DNA of 64,000 nucleotides from an uncultured bacterium (GCA_902783835.1 CACZSN010000014.1:62001-126000); one strand, 5' to 3'; counted from the first letter of the stretch, positions 54,829 to 64,000 are shown. The notes: a model not told the origin generated them from the sequence alone. Numbers and translations are program-made.

Positions 54829-54848
54829 CAATTTTTTCTCAGAAAAGA

Positions 54849-55712
54849 TTAACCCTTCATTTGGTTAGCAACTTCTTCTGCGAAGTTGTCGTTTCTCTTT
54901 TCCAAACCTTCGCCCAATACCCAACGAGTGAATGATTTGATGGCGAAGTGACCGTTGATGTAGTCTGCGATTGTAACATCAGGGTTCTTGATGAACGGTT
55001 GTTCAACGAGACATTTTTGAGCCATGAGTTTGTTAACTCTGCCTTCAACGATTTTTGCTCTGATGTTTTCAGGTTTCTTCGCAAGGTCTTCTTTACCCAT
55101 TTCAATACGAGTTTCTTCATCAATAACTGCTTGAGGAATTTCGTTTCTTGAAACGAATTCGGGAGCTGCACTTGCGATGTGGAGACATACATCTTTTTGA
55201 ACTGCTTCATCAGCCTTGTCTGTATTCATAAGAACACCGATTTTGCCGTTGTGAATATAAGTTGCAGGGCAACCTTCAACACGGATAAATCTTCTGACTG
55301 TGATTTTTTCGCCGATTTTTGCAATTTTTTCTTTGATTTTGTCTTCAACCTTCATGTTGCAGCAAGGGCAAGTTGATGCGAGTAATGCGTCAACGTCAGC
55401 CGGATTTGCTTTAACAACTTGTTTTGCAAGATTTTCAGTGAGTTCTTTGAATTCGGGGTTTTTTGCAACGAAGTCTGTTTCACAGTTAACTTCAATCATT
55501 GCACCAACACCGTCTTCAATGTAAGACGCAACAAGACCTTCAGCAGCGATTCTTGACATTTTCTTGTCTGCAGAAGCGATACCTTTTTGTCTTAAAAATT
55601 CCATAGCCTTTTCCATATCACCGTCAGTTTCGGTCAAGGCTTTCTTAGCGTCCATAATTCCTGCTCCGGTTTTTTCACGGAGTTCTTTTACTTGTGCTGC
55701 TGTAATTGCCAT
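54849..55712 (-). CDS. tsf: translation elongation factor Ts
   Basis: 287 residues. N-terminal UBA-like domain LREKTGAGIMDAKKAL, then the core with TDFVAKN that contacts EF-Tu. EF-Ts recycles EF-Tu-GDP to EF-Tu-GTP. A C-P-C-C insertion (about residues 112-116), NMKVEDK after it, is not usual and may bind metal. It lies 21 nt behind rpsB in the standard order and ends in a strong terminator. Confidence 0.98.
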   Translation of the reverse strand: MAITAAQVKELREKTGAGIMDAKKALTETDGDMEKAMEFLRQKGIASADKKMSRIAAEGLVASYIEDGVGAMIEVNCETDFVAKNPEFKELTENLAKQVVKANPADVDALLASTCPCCNMKVEDKIKEKIAKIGEKITVRRFIRVEGCPATYIHNGKIGVLMNTDKADEAVQKDVCLHIASAAPEFVSRNEIPQAVIDEETRIEMGKEDLAKKPENIRAKIVEGRVNKLMAQKCLVEQPFIKNPDVTIADYINGHFAIKSFTRWVLGEGLEKRNDNFAEEVANQMKG

Positions 55713-55733
55713 TTGTGTTGTTCCTTTCGAGCC

Positions 55734-56513
55734 TTATTCTACTGTTGCAGGTTCTTCTGCTTTTTCTTCAACACCTGCGTCTTTTGCAGTTACGGCATCA
55801 ACTTTTTCAGTTGCTGCTGCTTTGTTTTCACGAAGCTTTTTGCCTTCTTCAACTGCATCTGCAAGTTTTGAAACGATAAGTTTGATTGAACGGATAGCGT
55901 CATCGTTACCCGGAATTACACAATCAATTCCGTCAGGATCAGCATTTGTATCAGCAAGACAAATAACAGGAATGTTCAATTTGTTTGCTTCTTTAATTGC
56001 AATAAGTTCTTTCTTTTGGTCGATTACAACCAACAAATCGGGCATGCCTCTCATTTCTTTGATACCGCCTAATGATTTGCTTAATTTATCGAGTTCTTTA
56101 CTCTTTTGTGCAACTTCTTTTTTCGGCAATTTTTGTACGTTTTCCGATGCCATGAATTCTTCAGTTTCGATAAGCTTTTTAATTCTTGTTCTGATTGTTT
56201 CATAGTTTGTCATCATACCGCCAAGCCATCTGCGGTTAACGTAGTAAGCACCTACTCTTGTTGCTTCTTCTGCAACAACGTCTGCTGCTTGTTTTTTTGT
56301 ACCTACGAAAACAACGTTCTTTCCTTTTGCTGCATAATCTCTAACCATAGCGTATGCAGAATCTAATTGTTCTGTTGTTTTTCTGAGGTCTAAGATGTAA
56401 ATTCCGTTTCTTGCACCGTAAATATACGGTTTCATTTTAGGGTTCCATCTTTGTGTTTGGTGTCCGAAGTGAACGCCTGCGTCTAATAATTCGATCATTG
56501 ATGCTACCGGCAT
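55734..56513 (-). CDS. rpsB: 30S ribosomal protein S2
   Basis: 259 residues with the S2 signatures [35 protein letters not shown] near the start and [37 protein letters not shown] in the centre. The last 30 residues are a variable Ala/Glu tail. First gene of rpsB-tsf. A leader of about 100 bases separates a -10-like TATTAT from the AAAGGAG ribosome site and could hold an S2-binding autoregulatory RNA, but I cannot show its structure. Confidence 0.98.
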   Translation of the reverse strand: MPVASMIELLDAGVHFGHQTQRWNPKMKPYIYGARNGIYILDLRKTTEQLDSAYAMVRDYAAKGKNVVFVGTKKQAADVVAEEATRVGAYYVNRRWLGGMMTNYETIRTRIKKLIETEEFMASENVQKLPKKEVAQKSKELDKLSKSLGGIKEMRGMPDLLVVIDQKKELIAIKEANKLNIPVICLADTNADPDGIDCVIPGNDDAIRSIKLIVSKLADAVEEGKKLRENKAAATEKVDAVTAKDAGVEEKAEEPATVE

Positions 56514-56701
56514 CGTGGTTCTCCTTTTTTTATCTGTTACACTCCGATTTCAAACTTTCCCATCTTATTCAGACTAAGCATTTCGCCTATCGTACTCATT
56601 TGATATCGTAACAACATCATAATATAAACATGTTTTTTGTGTAATTTTTTTTTTCGAAATCGTTATTTTTTCATTTTTTCTTAATATATATTGCTAATCG
56701 G
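56514..56701. other. rpsB leader and promoter region
   Basis: The region between divergent genes. On the minus strand there is a -10-like TATTAT and an untranslated leader before rpsB. The part next to the rightward gene is poly-A/T with no hairpin. Confidence 0.4.
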
Positions 56702-56736
56702 TTGCCATTTTCTTAAAAATTAAGTAAAATTTCTTT
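56702..56736 (+). promoter_or_regulatory. promoter with predicted leaderless start
   Basis: TTGCCA (56702-56707), exactly 17 bp, TAAAAT (56725-56730), then 6 nt to the ATG at 56737. A good -35 makes this the best-supported leaderless promoter of the set. Confidence 0.55.
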
Positions 56737-58197
56737 ATGGGTTTGAGAAAGATTTTATCGGTTTTTATATTAATATTTTCGCTGACTTGCACGACTGTTT
56801 TTGCCGATAATATTGATAATGCAAAAAATTATCTTATCGGGATGACAGTCTCAAAAGTCAAAGACGGTTATTATACGGTAAGTTTGCAGTTTAAAAATGA
56901 CACAAAAGAACAATATGAAGCTAAAGATATGGGCAACAATACCTATGCCATTATGCTTCCTCAAATAAAATCGGTCATGGGAGATGAAAATATTGCTTTC
57001 AGTGATCAAAAGCCCGATATTGACGTTACAATTTCCGAAAACACAAACTTTACAAATTCAAAGAAATTTCACACAAAAATAAAATTTAAAACACCTGAAG
57101 AATCAACCGTTCAGGTTTTATCATACGGTCAAAGCGATGCACCGATTGCTTTTGACGAAAATGACATTAAAAATGATGAAAACAAAACAATAACATTTTC
57201 TCAAATCTCCGAGTGGCTTTTGTATGCAACAATAAGCCTTATCATTATGTTGATTCTTCTCTTGTTTTTCAGAAAAAAAGAAGATGAAGATGATTATGAA
57301 GAGACAGAAGAAAATAACACCGATGAAAATAATTTTCAACCCATTAAAGAATATATTCCAATAACGGAACGTAATTCCGCAGTTTTTGATGCAATCGCAA
57401 AAAATAATCAACCTCAAGAATCTTTAAAAGATTTTCAAATCAGAAAAGAAAAAGAAGAACAAGAATTTTCGCACGATGAAATTGACGAAACAGACAAAAT
57501 TATTGATGAATTGGTTCAAGTCGTAATTCCGAAAAACGATTTGGTTTTAATGCCCGGAGTACCTGAGCTTCCAGGTTTGGAAACAAAAAATAAAAAGAAC
57601 GAAAATACAAAAACCGTTTTGAATAACGTAAAAGTTGATTTGTATGATGCGGAAGATTTCGATGATAATAATCAGAATTCAACGACAGAATCTATGAGTT
57701 TGTCTGAACGTCTTAAATCAAAAGAAAAAGATATTGAAGTTAAAAATGAAAAACAAGAAATTTTAGAAAATATTTCAACTTTAAGCGATTTCCCCGAAGA
57801 AGCAAACGAAGAAGAACAACCTGTCGAAGAAAATAATATTCCTGATGAATATGAAAAATTACTTGAAGCCTTTAAAAAGACTTTAAAAATTGCTCATAAA
57901 ATTAAAGATGAAGATGATGTCGAACCTGAAGTTACGGATGCTTTCGCGGTAGATGAAAATACAGGTTTCAGCCTTGTAAAAATGGGAGAAAAAATTTCTC
58001 TCGTCGGAAATATTGGTGAAAAATTATTCTTAATTAAAACATTTACCCCTGAAGAACTTAATAATGATACTTTATTTATGGAATTTTGTACGCAAACCCC
58101 GACATATTGTGCATATTCGGTAATCCTGAATAAATTTAAAGCCCTCGTAAAAGTTACCCCGACTGAAATTTCACTCATCGGAGATTACGGAGAATGA
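56737..58197 (+). CDS. membrane protein with AMIN-like extracellular domain and acidic cytoplasmic tail
   Basis: 486 residues: signal peptide (about 1-23); an extracytoplasmic beta domain (about 28-150; YLIGMTVSKVKDGYYTVSLQFKN, then YAIMLPQIKS) that recalls AMIN domains, which localise envelope proteins to the septum or pore; one TM helix (160-182); a very acidic cytoplasmic region (about 185-400); and a final folded part (about 400-486). Not a known family as a whole. It overlaps the downstream lipoprotein gene by 4 bases (ATGA). Confidence 0.5.
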   Translation: MGLRKILSVFILIFSLTCTTVFADNIDNAKNYLIGMTVSKVKDGYYTVSLQFKNDTKEQYEAKDMGNNTYAIMLPQIKSVMGDENIAFSDQKPDIDVTISENTNFTNSKKFHTKIKFKTPEESTVQVLSYGQSDAPIAFDENDIKNDENKTITFSQISEWLLYATISLIIMLILLLFFRKKEDEDDYEETEENNTDENNFQPIKEYIPITERNSAVFDAIAKNNQPQESLKDFQIRKEKEEQEFSHDEIDETDKIIDELVQVVIPKNDLVLMPGVPELPGLETKNKKNENTKTVLNNVKVDLYDAEDFDDNNQNSTTESMSLSERLKSKEKDIEVKNEKQEILENISTLSDFPEEANEEEQPVEENNIPDEYEKLLEAFKKTLKIAHKIKDEDDVEPEVTDAFAVDENTGFSLVKMGEKISLVGNIGEKLFLIKTFTPEELNNDTLFMEFCTQTPTYCAYSVILNKFKALVKVTPTEISLIGDYGE

Positions 58198-59405
58198 AAA
58201 AATTTCTGACCGCCTTAATTATTTTGTCTTCGATTTTTCTTTGCGGATGTACTCAAAAACAAGACAACAAAACAGTTTTGAAATTTTCTTCCTGGGGTTC
58301 AAGAACTGAATACGGCATTTTACAACAGGTAATTCAAAAATATGAAAACCGAAATCCCAACGTAAAAATTGAATTTATTCACGTTCCCGAAAATTATTTC
58401 AGAAAATTACACCTTTTATATGCCTCAAAGACAGAACCTGACGTAGTTTTCCTCAACAATACCTACGCTCCGCTTTACATCAAGGCAGGGTTGCTTGAGG
58501 ATTTGTCGGGAAAATTTGATGAAAATAAATTCTTTGAAAGCTCCGTAAACTGTTTTAAATATGATGAAAAATTATACGCAATTCCTCGTGATATCTCAAA
58601 TTTGGTTCTTTATGTAAATAAAGATTTAATTAAAAACCCTCAAAATATTAAAACGATTGAAGACTTAAGAAAAACTGCAAAATCCGCAACAAAAAATGAT
58701 GTCTTCGGATTGAATTACGAAGAAAATCCCGTTTTTTGGCTATATTATCTTGAATACTTCGGGGGCGGCATTTTATCCGCTGACGGTCAAAATGCATTGA
58801 TTGGTTCGCCGAAAAGCCTTGAAGGAATTGAATTCTACGCAGATTTAATTAACAAGGACAAATCCGTTCCTCAAAAATGGCAAATGTCATCAATGACATC
58901 AGCACAAATGTTTATAGGCGGAAAAACCGCACTGTACTTGAGCGGACGTTGGCTTGTGCCCAAATTCAGAGAAAGTGTAAAATTTGACTGGGATATTATT
59001 CCCTTCCCCTCATCTCAAAACTCCAAAACCCTCACGGATGCTTCGGGCTGGGCTATTTCAAAATCTTCAAAAAACAAAGAAGAAGCAATAAAATTTGTTC
59101 AATTTTTGTCCTCGGACGAGGTTTCAAAATTATTTACGGAAACAGGTCTAATTACTCCGGCAAATCGTTCTATTGCATACAGCGAGGCTTTTTTGGCTCC
59201 GTCTGAAAAACCTCATAATTCAAAGGTTTTCTTACAAATTTCGGAAAATTCAAAACCGACTCCTGTTAACTCTAATTACGCAAAAATTGTTGATGAAGTG
59301 ACAAAAAATATTACACCCGTTTTAAACGGCAAAAAACAAGCGAAAGATGTTTTCACGATAGATTTTACCGACAGAATACAAAAACTCTGTTTAAAAAGCC
59401 GTTAA
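58194..59405 (+). CDS. extracellular solute-binding lipoprotein (sugar-binding family 1)
   Basis: 403 residues. Lipobox LCGC with the lipidated C19, then a periplasmic binding protein fold of the maltose/multisugar group (LKFSSWGSRTEYGILQQVIQKYENRNPNVKIEFI; PDVVFLNNTYAPLYIKAGLLEDLSG; YAIPRDISNLVLYVNKDL). It captures a sugar for an ABC importer. No MalF/MalG-type permease or ATPase is near; its translation is instead coupled to the AMIN-like membrane protein (ATGA overlap). Confidence 0.85.
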   Translation: MKKFLTALIILSSIFLCGCTQKQDNKTVLKFSSWGSRTEYGILQQVIQKYENRNPNVKIEFIHVPENYFRKLHLLYASKTEPDVVFLNNTYAPLYIKAGLLEDLSGKFDENKFFESSVNCFKYDEKLYAIPRDISNLVLYVNKDLIKNPQNIKTIEDLRKTAKSATKNDVFGLNYEENPVFWLYYLEYFGGGILSADGQNALIGSPKSLEGIEFYADLINKDKSVPQKWQMSSMTSAQMFIGGKTALYLSGRWLVPKFRESVKFDWDIIPFPSSQNSKTLTDASGWAISKSSKNKEEAIKFVQFLSSDEVSKLFTETGLITPANRSIAYSEAFLAPSEKPHNSKVFLQISENSKPTPVNSNYAKIVDEVTKNITPVLNGKKQAKDVFTIDFTDRIQKLCLKSR

Positions 59406-59438
59406 CAGCCTCTCGTTGAACATGATTTATATTGACAA

Positions 59439-59463
59439 AAGCATGGAAACATGCTCCATGCTT
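59439..59463. repeat. hairpin repeat flanking the 72-residue gene (left copy)
   Basis: A perfect 9 bp inverted repeat AAGCATGGA/TCCATGCTT with a 7-nt loop. A similar unit (AAGCATGG, 3 nt, CATG, then TCCATGC) is at 60026-60049 on the other side of the small gene. No T-run follows, so it is not a simple terminator. Confidence 0.45.
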
Positions 59464-59530
59464 GCGTTTACATGATATTAAATTTCAAAACTTGCCATGA
59501 AATAAGGAATGGCTTGACTTTTCAAGAATA

Positions 59531-59558
59531 AAAAAGACCCCGAAAAGGAGTCTTTTTT
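59531..59558. terminator. terminator
   Basis: AAAAAGAC (59531-59538) pairs with GTCTTTTT, with two more pairs and one mismatch inside. It lies between the lipoprotein gene and the facing small gene. Confidence 0.7.
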
Positions 59559-59580
59559 CATCAGTTATAAAATTTGAAAA

Positions 59581-59799
59581 TTAATCGTTTAAAACTTGTT
59601 GCATTTCAACGTCGGGTTTACCCAACACACGAACCAATTCTAATACTGACGCTTTCATTTGGCAACGGTGTGATGTTCCGTTAAAAAAGTCTGTATAAAA
59701 ACAACCTTCACATACACATCCACGCTTATAGCATTCTAACGCTGTGTTCGTCCAACGTCTTACTGCTATTGCTCTGCCCATGTCTCTACTTCTGAGCAC
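59581..59799 (-). CDS. small cysteine-rich protein
   Basis: 72 residues. Five cysteines, C23, C28, C30, C33 and C46, in ECYKRGCVCEGC and CQMK, then a helix VLELVRVLGKP. I recall similar short proteins (E-C-Y-x-x-G-C-x-C-x-x-C, later C-x-MK-x-x-V-x-ELVRxLG) in gut Firmicutes and relatives, but the family has no name that I know. The Cys set suggests zinc or Fe-S binding; the helix could bind DNA. Flanked by two similar hairpins. Confidence 0.55.
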   Translation of the reverse strand: MLRSRDMGRAIAVRRWTNTALECYKRGCVCEGCFYTDFFNGTSHRCQMKASVLELVRVLGKPDVEMQQVLND

Positions 59800-59974
59800 T
59801 GTACTTACCCCTTTACAATTTTCTAAATATTTTCCCCAAGATTTGTTTGATGACAGGCTTTTGAACTGCTTGCCTCAACACAATCTATTATATATTTTAC
59901 ATGTGGGTTTTCAAGAGCAAATCATGAAATATTAAGGAAATGATACAATCTTGAAATCCGCTCTATGAGCGAAA

Positions 59975-60003
59975 AAGGAGAAAGCGGTATCCGTTTTCCC
60001 CTT
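59975..60003 (-). terminator. terminator of ilvD
   Basis: A 13 bp imperfect stem (59975-59987 / 59991-60003, one mismatch and one G-U) with a TAT loop, followed by U on the minus strand. Confidence 0.65.
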
Positions 60004-60025
60004 GTTTTTATTGAATTCATGCCAA

Positions 60026-60049
60026 AGCATGGTGTCATGACTTCCATGC
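60026..60049. repeat. hairpin repeat flanking the 72-residue gene (right copy)
   Basis: GCATGG (60027-60032) pairs with CCATGC (60044-60049). AAGCATGG, the internal CATG and TCCATGC match the left copy at 59439-59463. Confidence 0.4.
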
Positions 60050-60074
60050 CGTGAGCATTTCGGGCATGTAAAAA

Positions 60075-61733
60075 CTATGATGAAACTGCTCCTTTTGAAG
60101 CACTCTTGACCGAACGTGCATATTTTGCCAAGACACCTTTTCTTTCTTTGGGTTCGGGCATGATAAATTTAGCACGTCTTTGAGCCAATACATCATCAGA
60201 AACGTTTAATTTGATGCTTCTTGCGGGCAAGTCAATTGTGATAGAATCACCGTTTTCGACAAGTCCGATAATGCCGCCGTCTGCGGCTTCAGGGCAAATG
60301 TGACCTACGCAAATGCCTCTTGTACCGCCTGAAAATCTTCCGTCCGTAATCAAGGCAACATCTTTGCCCAAGCCTTTTCCCACGATTAACGAAGTCGGAG
60401 CGAGCATTTCTTTCATGCCCGGGCCGCCTTTAGGGCCTTCGTAAGTGATTACAACGACATCACCTGCAACGACTTCATCAGTTTCGATTGCGTGCATAGC
60501 GGCTTCTTCAGAAGTATAGACTTTAGCTTTACCTGTAAATACGGATACAGACGGATCAACACCGGAAACCTTAATAACCGCACCGTCCGGTGCTAAGTTG
60601 CCGCGAAGAACGGCAAGTCCGGGGTTTGATGTAATAGGATTATCCAAAGTTCTGATAACATCGTTGTCAACCCAAGCCTTTTGAGCGATTTCGGAAATTT
60701 TCATACCGCTTACACCTTGTGTATCGGAGAAGTCTTTCAATTTTCCGAACACGGTTTTCATAACACCGGGAATACCGCCAGCGTTGTCTAAGTCTGTCAT
60801 CGTCAAGTCTGATGACGGGTCGAGTTTAATAATTTGAGGAACTTTGTGGCTGAGTTCTTCAAAGTCTTGCAAAGTGATATCAACGCCTGCGGTGTGGGCA
60901 ATTGCAAGCAAGTGCAATATTGAATTTGTTGAACCGCCAAGTGTCAAGTCAGTGATGATAGCGTTTCTGAGAGATTCTCTTGTAATGATTTGAGAAGGTT
61001 TCAAATCTTCTTTAACCATATCAACAATTCTCATACCGCTTTCAAAAGCTATTCTGCGTTTTTTAGCGGTTACTGCACCTGCCGTTGCACAGAACGGAAG
61101 GCTCATTCCCATCATTTCTGTCAAGCAAGCCATAGTGTTTGCGGTGTAAAGACCTTGGCAAGAACCTGCTCCGGGGCAAGCGTTTTCTTCTGATTCATAA
61201 AGTTCTGATTCAGTCATTTCGCCAATTCTGTACTTACCGATTGCTTCAAATGTTCCGTTGATAAACATCAATTTTTTATGTTTGCAGTGACCGTCCATCA
61301 TCGGGCCTGCGGTGACGACGATACAAGGAATATCCAATCTCAATGCCGCCATAAGCATACCGGGAGTGATTTTGTCGCAATTTGTGAGCAAAACCAAACC
61401 GTCTAATTGGTGAGCAGAAGCAACTGTTTCGACACAATCGGCAATCAAATCTCTTGAAGGAAGAGAGTATTTCATGCCCGAATGTCCCATAGCAATACCG
61501 TCACATACGGCAGGAACACCAAAAATAAATGATTGACCGCCGCCTGAGTGAATACCTTTTTCAATATATCTTTCCAAATCACGCATACTTACATGACCGG
61601 GAACGAGTTCGGAGAAAGAACTTGCAATACCGATAAACGGTTTTTTCATGCCTTCTTTGCTGACACCCGTTGCATATAACAAAGCTCTGTGAGGTGCTTT
61701 ATTAATACCTTCTTTAACATTATCACTTCTCAT
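60075..61733 (-). CDS. ilvD: dihydroxy-acid dehydratase
   Basis: 552 residues, full length. Fe-S cysteines in [12 protein letters not shown] and [14 protein letters not shown]; the first Cys of the [2Fe-2S] type is replaced by [10 protein letters not shown], as in [4Fe-4S] enzymes such as E. coli IlvD. The C-terminal [19 protein letters not shown] signature is intact. It makes 2-oxo acids for valine, leucine and isoleucine, supplying LeuA at 24 kb. AAGGAT ribosome site; monocistronic with a hairpin behind. The cluster is oxygen-sensitive, in keeping with an anaerobe. Confidence 0.95.
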   Translation of the reverse strand: MRSDNVKEGINKAPHRALLYATGVSKEGMKKPFIGIASSFSELVPGHVSMRDLERYIEKGIHSGGGQSFIFGVPAVCDGIAMGHSGMKYSLPSRDLIADCVETVASAHQLDGLVLLTNCDKITPGMLMAALRLDIPCIVVTAGPMMDGHCKHKKLMFINGTFEAIGKYRIGEMTESELYESEENACPGAGSCQGLYTANTMACLTEMMGMSLPFCATAGAVTAKKRRIAFESGMRIVDMVKEDLKPSQIITRESLRNAIITDLTLGGSTNSILHLLAIAHTAGVDITLQDFEELSHKVPQIIKLDPSSDLTMTDLDNAGGIPGVMKTVFGKLKDFSDTQGVSGMKISEIAQKAWVDNDVIRTLDNPITSNPGLAVLRGNLAPDGAVIKVSGVDPSVSVFTGKAKVYTSEEAAMHAIETDEVVAGDVVVITYEGPKGGPGMKEMLAPTSLIVGKGLGKDVALITDGRFSGGTRGICVGHICPEAADGGIIGLVENGDSITIDLPARSIKLNVSDDVLAQRRAKFIMPEPKERKGVLAKYARSVKSASKGAVSS

Positions 61734-61824
61734 TGTTAATCCTTTCGATTAGTTCTGAATTAATATCAATATTTTCGCATAAAATAAATATTTCGGCACA
61801 TTTCATTAAAAAATTTTCATAAAA

Positions 61825-61852
61825 AAAGCGACACGAAAAATCGCATCGCTTT
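61825..61852 (-). terminator. terminator of the SIMPL-domain gene
   Basis: AAAGCGA (61825-61831) pairs with TCGCTTT (61846-61852), with further pairs inside a symmetric CA/CA bulge, followed by U on the minus strand. Confidence 0.7.
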
Positions 61853-61869
61853 AATTTTGAATAAAAATT

Positions 61870-62613
61870 TTATTTTACATAAAATTCAGCGTTAACGTTT
61901 GCACGAACCTTGATTTTTCCCGGAGTGATAGAGGTTTCAGGCATTGATGATTCTGTATCAGCTGATGCACCGAAAGACATAGCCTTTGCGGAAAAATTTC
62001 TGTAACTTGCAGAATTTGATTGTTGAACATAGCAGCTTGTACTGATATATTTAACACCTTTAATAATTTGATTTGTTGTTTTTGCCGTAAGATTTGCAAT
62101 ATCTTGAGCTTCTTTTGTAGCTTGGAAAATCAAGTCTTTGCATACTGTTCCGTCATTTTGATAAGAGAATGTCAAAGAACCGACTCTGTCCGCACCTGCT
62201 TTTATTGCAGAGTCAATCATTTTGCCCAATTTATCCGTTGATTTTGTTTTAACCGTTACTGAATTTACAACTGTATAACCCGTCAATTGTTTTTTATTGT
62301 TTTTATAAACATAATTTGGAGTTGCTGAATAAGAACCCGTGCGGATTTCCGTATTTTCATTTTGGTATGCGGAAAGTGCATTTTGAATTGCAGACATAGC
62401 TGTTTTGTTTTCTTGTGATGCAATTTCGATTGATTTTGCGGTATTTTCTTTTGTAAAAGTTACTTCTGCAACGTTAGGATAAACATCCTTGTCCTTTTCA
62501 GCATTTGCAGAGATATAACCGCGAGATTCGGTAACTTTTTCAACTGCTGCAGAATATATAGCATTTTGAGAAAAAATAAGTGCTAAAAGTAATAATAACG
62601 CTGTTTTTTTCAT
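61870..62613 (-). CDS. SIMPL-domain (DUF541) secreted protein
   Basis: 247 residues with a signal peptide (cut near YSAA, residue 22). SIMPL domain with EVTFTKENTAKSIEIASQENKTAMSAI, then YTVVNSVTVKTKSTDKLGKMIDSAIKAGADRV. The family (Oxidative-stress BP26-like) forms periplasmic channels or rings of unclear role. AAGGTGA ribosome site. Its start overlaps the end of the upstream membrane-protein gene by 4 bases, so the two are coupled. Confidence 0.85.
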   Translation of the reverse strand: MKKTALLLLLALIFSQNAIYSAAVEKVTESRGYISANAEKDKDVYPNVAEVTFTKENTAKSIEIASQENKTAMSAIQNALSAYQNENTEIRTGSYSATPNYVYKNNKKQLTGYTVVNSVTVKTKSTDKLGKMIDSAIKAGADRVGSLTFSYQNDGTVCKDLIFQATKEAQDIANLTAKTTNQIIKGVKYISTSCYVQQSNSASYRNFSAKAMSFGASADTESSMPETSITPGKIKVRANVNAEFYVK

Positions 62614-62996
62614 TCCATATCACCTTTATCTTCATCGTTTTCATCTTTTATCATCTCAATTTGTTGTTGAGATTGACGTTCTTTTTCTTTTTTAATTGCT
62701 TCAATGAAATCTTTAATTTCTTCATCATTCATCGGAGAATTGCAACCGAAATGCAAACTCGGAAGGTGACCGTTAAAGGCAAACCAAATCAAAAATACAA
62801 TTGCCCAAAGCATTACACCGTGCAATAAATTCATTTGCGGCATGTCCGTAATATAAGGAACAAGTAAATTCCAGCACTTCATAGCTATGAAACCCGGGAA
62901 TACCGTAAATCCTGTAGCGAGACAACAAACGATAAATATCGCCGTCAATAATCCTTTAAATCCTCTAATTTCAATAATTCTTCCGCGTTTATGCAT
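62610..62996 (-). CDS. two-TM membrane protein of unknown function
   Basis: 128 residues from the ATG at 62996, which overlaps the ligA stop by 8 bases; a GTG at 63026 would add ten residues. Two TM helices (about 13-40 and 60-80), then FGCNSPMNDEEIKDFIEAIKKEKE and a Gln/Asp-rich tail. Not recognised. It lies between ligA and the SIMPL gene and overlaps both, so all three form one operon. The ribosome site is weak, as expected for coupling. Confidence 0.55.
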   Translation of the reverse strand: MHKRGRIIEIRGFKGLLTAIFIVCCLATGFTVFPGFIAMKCWNLLVPYITDMPQMNLLHGVMLWAIVFLIWFAFNGHLPSLHFGCNSPMNDEEIKDFIEAIKKEKERQSQQQIEMIKDENDEDKGDME

Positions 62997-64000
62997 TTTC
63001 AACCAATTCCATAAAATTTTGTTCACTCAATATTATAACACCTAAAGAAGTTGCTTTGTCAAATTTTGAACCCGGATTTTCTCCGCATAAAACGTAGGAA
63101 GTTTTTTTGCTTACAGAAGACGAAACCTTTCCGCCCATTGATTTTATAATATTTTCAAAATCTGTTCTCGGCTTTGACAATGTTCCCGTAATTACAAAAG
63201 TCATTCCTTTAAATTTATCCGAAACCTTGTCACTTTCAGCATTTTTGGGAATCACTCCAAAACTTGCCAATTTTTCTATTAGTTTCAGATTTTTCTCATT
63301 GTGAAAAAATTCGAAAACACTGTCGGCAACTTTATCCCCAACCCCGTCAATTGCCGTCAATTCTTCTTTTGTTGCATTTTTAACTTTTTCAAGAGTTAAT
63401 AATTCATTTGAAATAAGCTCAGCAGTTTCTTTTCCGACCAATTTAATTGACAGAGAAGTCAAGAAACGTTTAAGCGGACGTTTTTTTGTTTCATTTATGG
63501 ATGAAAGGAGGTTTTGTGCCGATTTTTCTTTAATCAAATCAAGTTTCATCAAATCCTGTTCAGTTAAATTATAAATATCCGCAACGTCAGAGATAATACC
63601 TTTTTCCACAGCATCATCAACGATAGATTCGCCAAGTCCGTCAATATCCATACCGTCTTTTGAACACCAAAATTCTATTTTTCCCTTAATTTGAGCTGGG
63701 CATCCGTCACTGTTCGGGCAATACAAAACGACTTCACCTTCTGATTTTACGAGTTCGGTACCGCAACAAGGGCAGAATTTTGGCGGGAGATAATAACCGT
63801 TTTGCTCATCGGGATTGGCTTTTCGGATAACTTTCGGGATAATTTCGGCTGCTTTTTTAATAATGACCCTATCACCAATGTTAATTCCGAGTCGTTCAAT
63901 TTCCTCGAAATTGTGTAAACTTGCACGTTTCACGGTTGTGCCCGCCAATTGAACCGGAGATAAAATAGCAACCGGAGTTAATGCCCCGGTTTTTCCCAAA
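62989..64000 (-). CDS. ligA: NAD-dependent DNA ligase LigA (C-terminal part, cut by window edge)
   Basis: The last 337 or so residues of LigA; the nucleotidyltransferase domain and start lie beyond the right edge. Visible in order: end of the OB fold (GKTGALTPVAILSPVQLAGTTVKRASLHN), the Cys4 zinc finger (CPCCG, then YCPNSDGCPAQ), four helix-hairpin-helix units (DIDGLGE to DGVGDKVADSV) and the BRCT domain (FKGMTFVITGTLSKPR to the end). It seals nicks in replication and repair. Its end overlaps the next gene. Confidence 0.97.
   Translation of the reverse strand, partial: LGKTGALTPVAILSPVQLAGTTVKRASLHNFEEIERLGINIGDRVIIKKAAEIIPKVIRKANPDEQNGYYLPPKFCPCCGTELVKSEGEVVLYCPNSDGCPAQIKGKIEFWCSKDGMDIDGLGESIVDDAVEKGIISDVADIYNLTEQDLMKLDLIKEKSAQNLLSSINETKKRPLKRFLTSLSIKLVGKETAELISNELLTLEKVKNATKEELTAIDGVGDKVADSVFEFFHNEKNLKLIEKLASFGVIPKNAESDKVSDKFKGMTFVITGTLSKPRTDFENIIKSMGGKVSSSVSKKTSYVLCGENPGSKFDKATSLGVIILSEQNFMELVENA

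Noticed and set aside
55564..56205. Plus-strand frame of 213 codons
   Set aside because: It is antisense to tsf and rpsB, which are certain, and has no ribosome site or family match.
60075..61733. Missing first cysteine in IlvD
   Set aside because: The [4Fe-4S] type of dihydroxy-acid dehydratase, including E. coli IlvD, normally lacks it.

Overview
This 64 kb window is AT-rich, densely coded bacterial DNA with no phage, plasmid or insertion-sequence genes. It looks like a chromosomal piece from a gut non-photosynthetic relative of Cyanobacteria (Melainabacteria/Vampirovibrionia, probably Gastranaerophilales). The hints are an LdpA homologue (a cyanobacterial-type ferredoxin-like protein), F1 ATP synthase beta and epsilon genes in their own unit (the cyanobacterial atp2 arrangement), a GH57/DUF3536 protein, a HydE maturase implying anaerobic hydrogen metabolism, and outer-membrane export genes. 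This placement is inference; no rRNA is present.

Layout. 0-14 kb: glyoxalase, HydE, an NhaD-type antiporter, a WG-repeat secreted protein, an AsmA-like protein, RecN, an alpha/beta hydrolase overlapping two oligopeptide-type permeases, MgtC and an acyltransferase. 14-24 kb: two tandem paralogues with an EF-hand, a long coiled coil and a C-terminal lysozyme-like domain, each behind a near-perfect sigma-28 promoter and without a signal peptide. They are followed by a carboxypeptidase-regulatory-like secreted protein, a methyltransferase, RadA, a FliK-like protein and a small acidic protein with another sigma-28-like promoter. 24-35 kb: LeuA, a radical SAM protein, carbonic anhydrase, a secreted M20 peptidase, GH57, LdpA coupled to an RfbG-like SDR that lacks its catalytic residues, and a short TspO. 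35-43 kb: atpD-atpC, two DUF805 proteins, an NhaC-type antiporter, an XRE regulator, a WYL regulator and a ChbG deacetylase. 43-45.3 kb: tRNA-Gln followed by a very AT-rich patch of small accessory genes. 45.4-50.2 kb: a complete type I secretion operon (TolC, HlyB-like, HlyD). 50-64 kb: an EAL phosphodiesterase, RicT/PSP1, an orphan histidine kinase, rpsB-tsf, an AMIN-like membrane protein coupled to a sugar-binding lipoprotein, IlvD, a SIMPL protein and the C-terminal part of LigA.

The strongest candidate for something new is the 14.8-23.5 kb block. Muralytic coiled-coil proteins without signal peptides, sigma-28 promoters and a FliK-like protein together suggest a flagellar-type (T3S) regulon with peptidoglycan-hydrolase export substrates. 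Other signals are a set of genes with a -10 hexamer exactly 6 nt before the start codon (predicted leaderless mRNAs), a palindrome shared between the xre promoter and two intergenic repeats, and the LdpA/degenerate-SDR pair.
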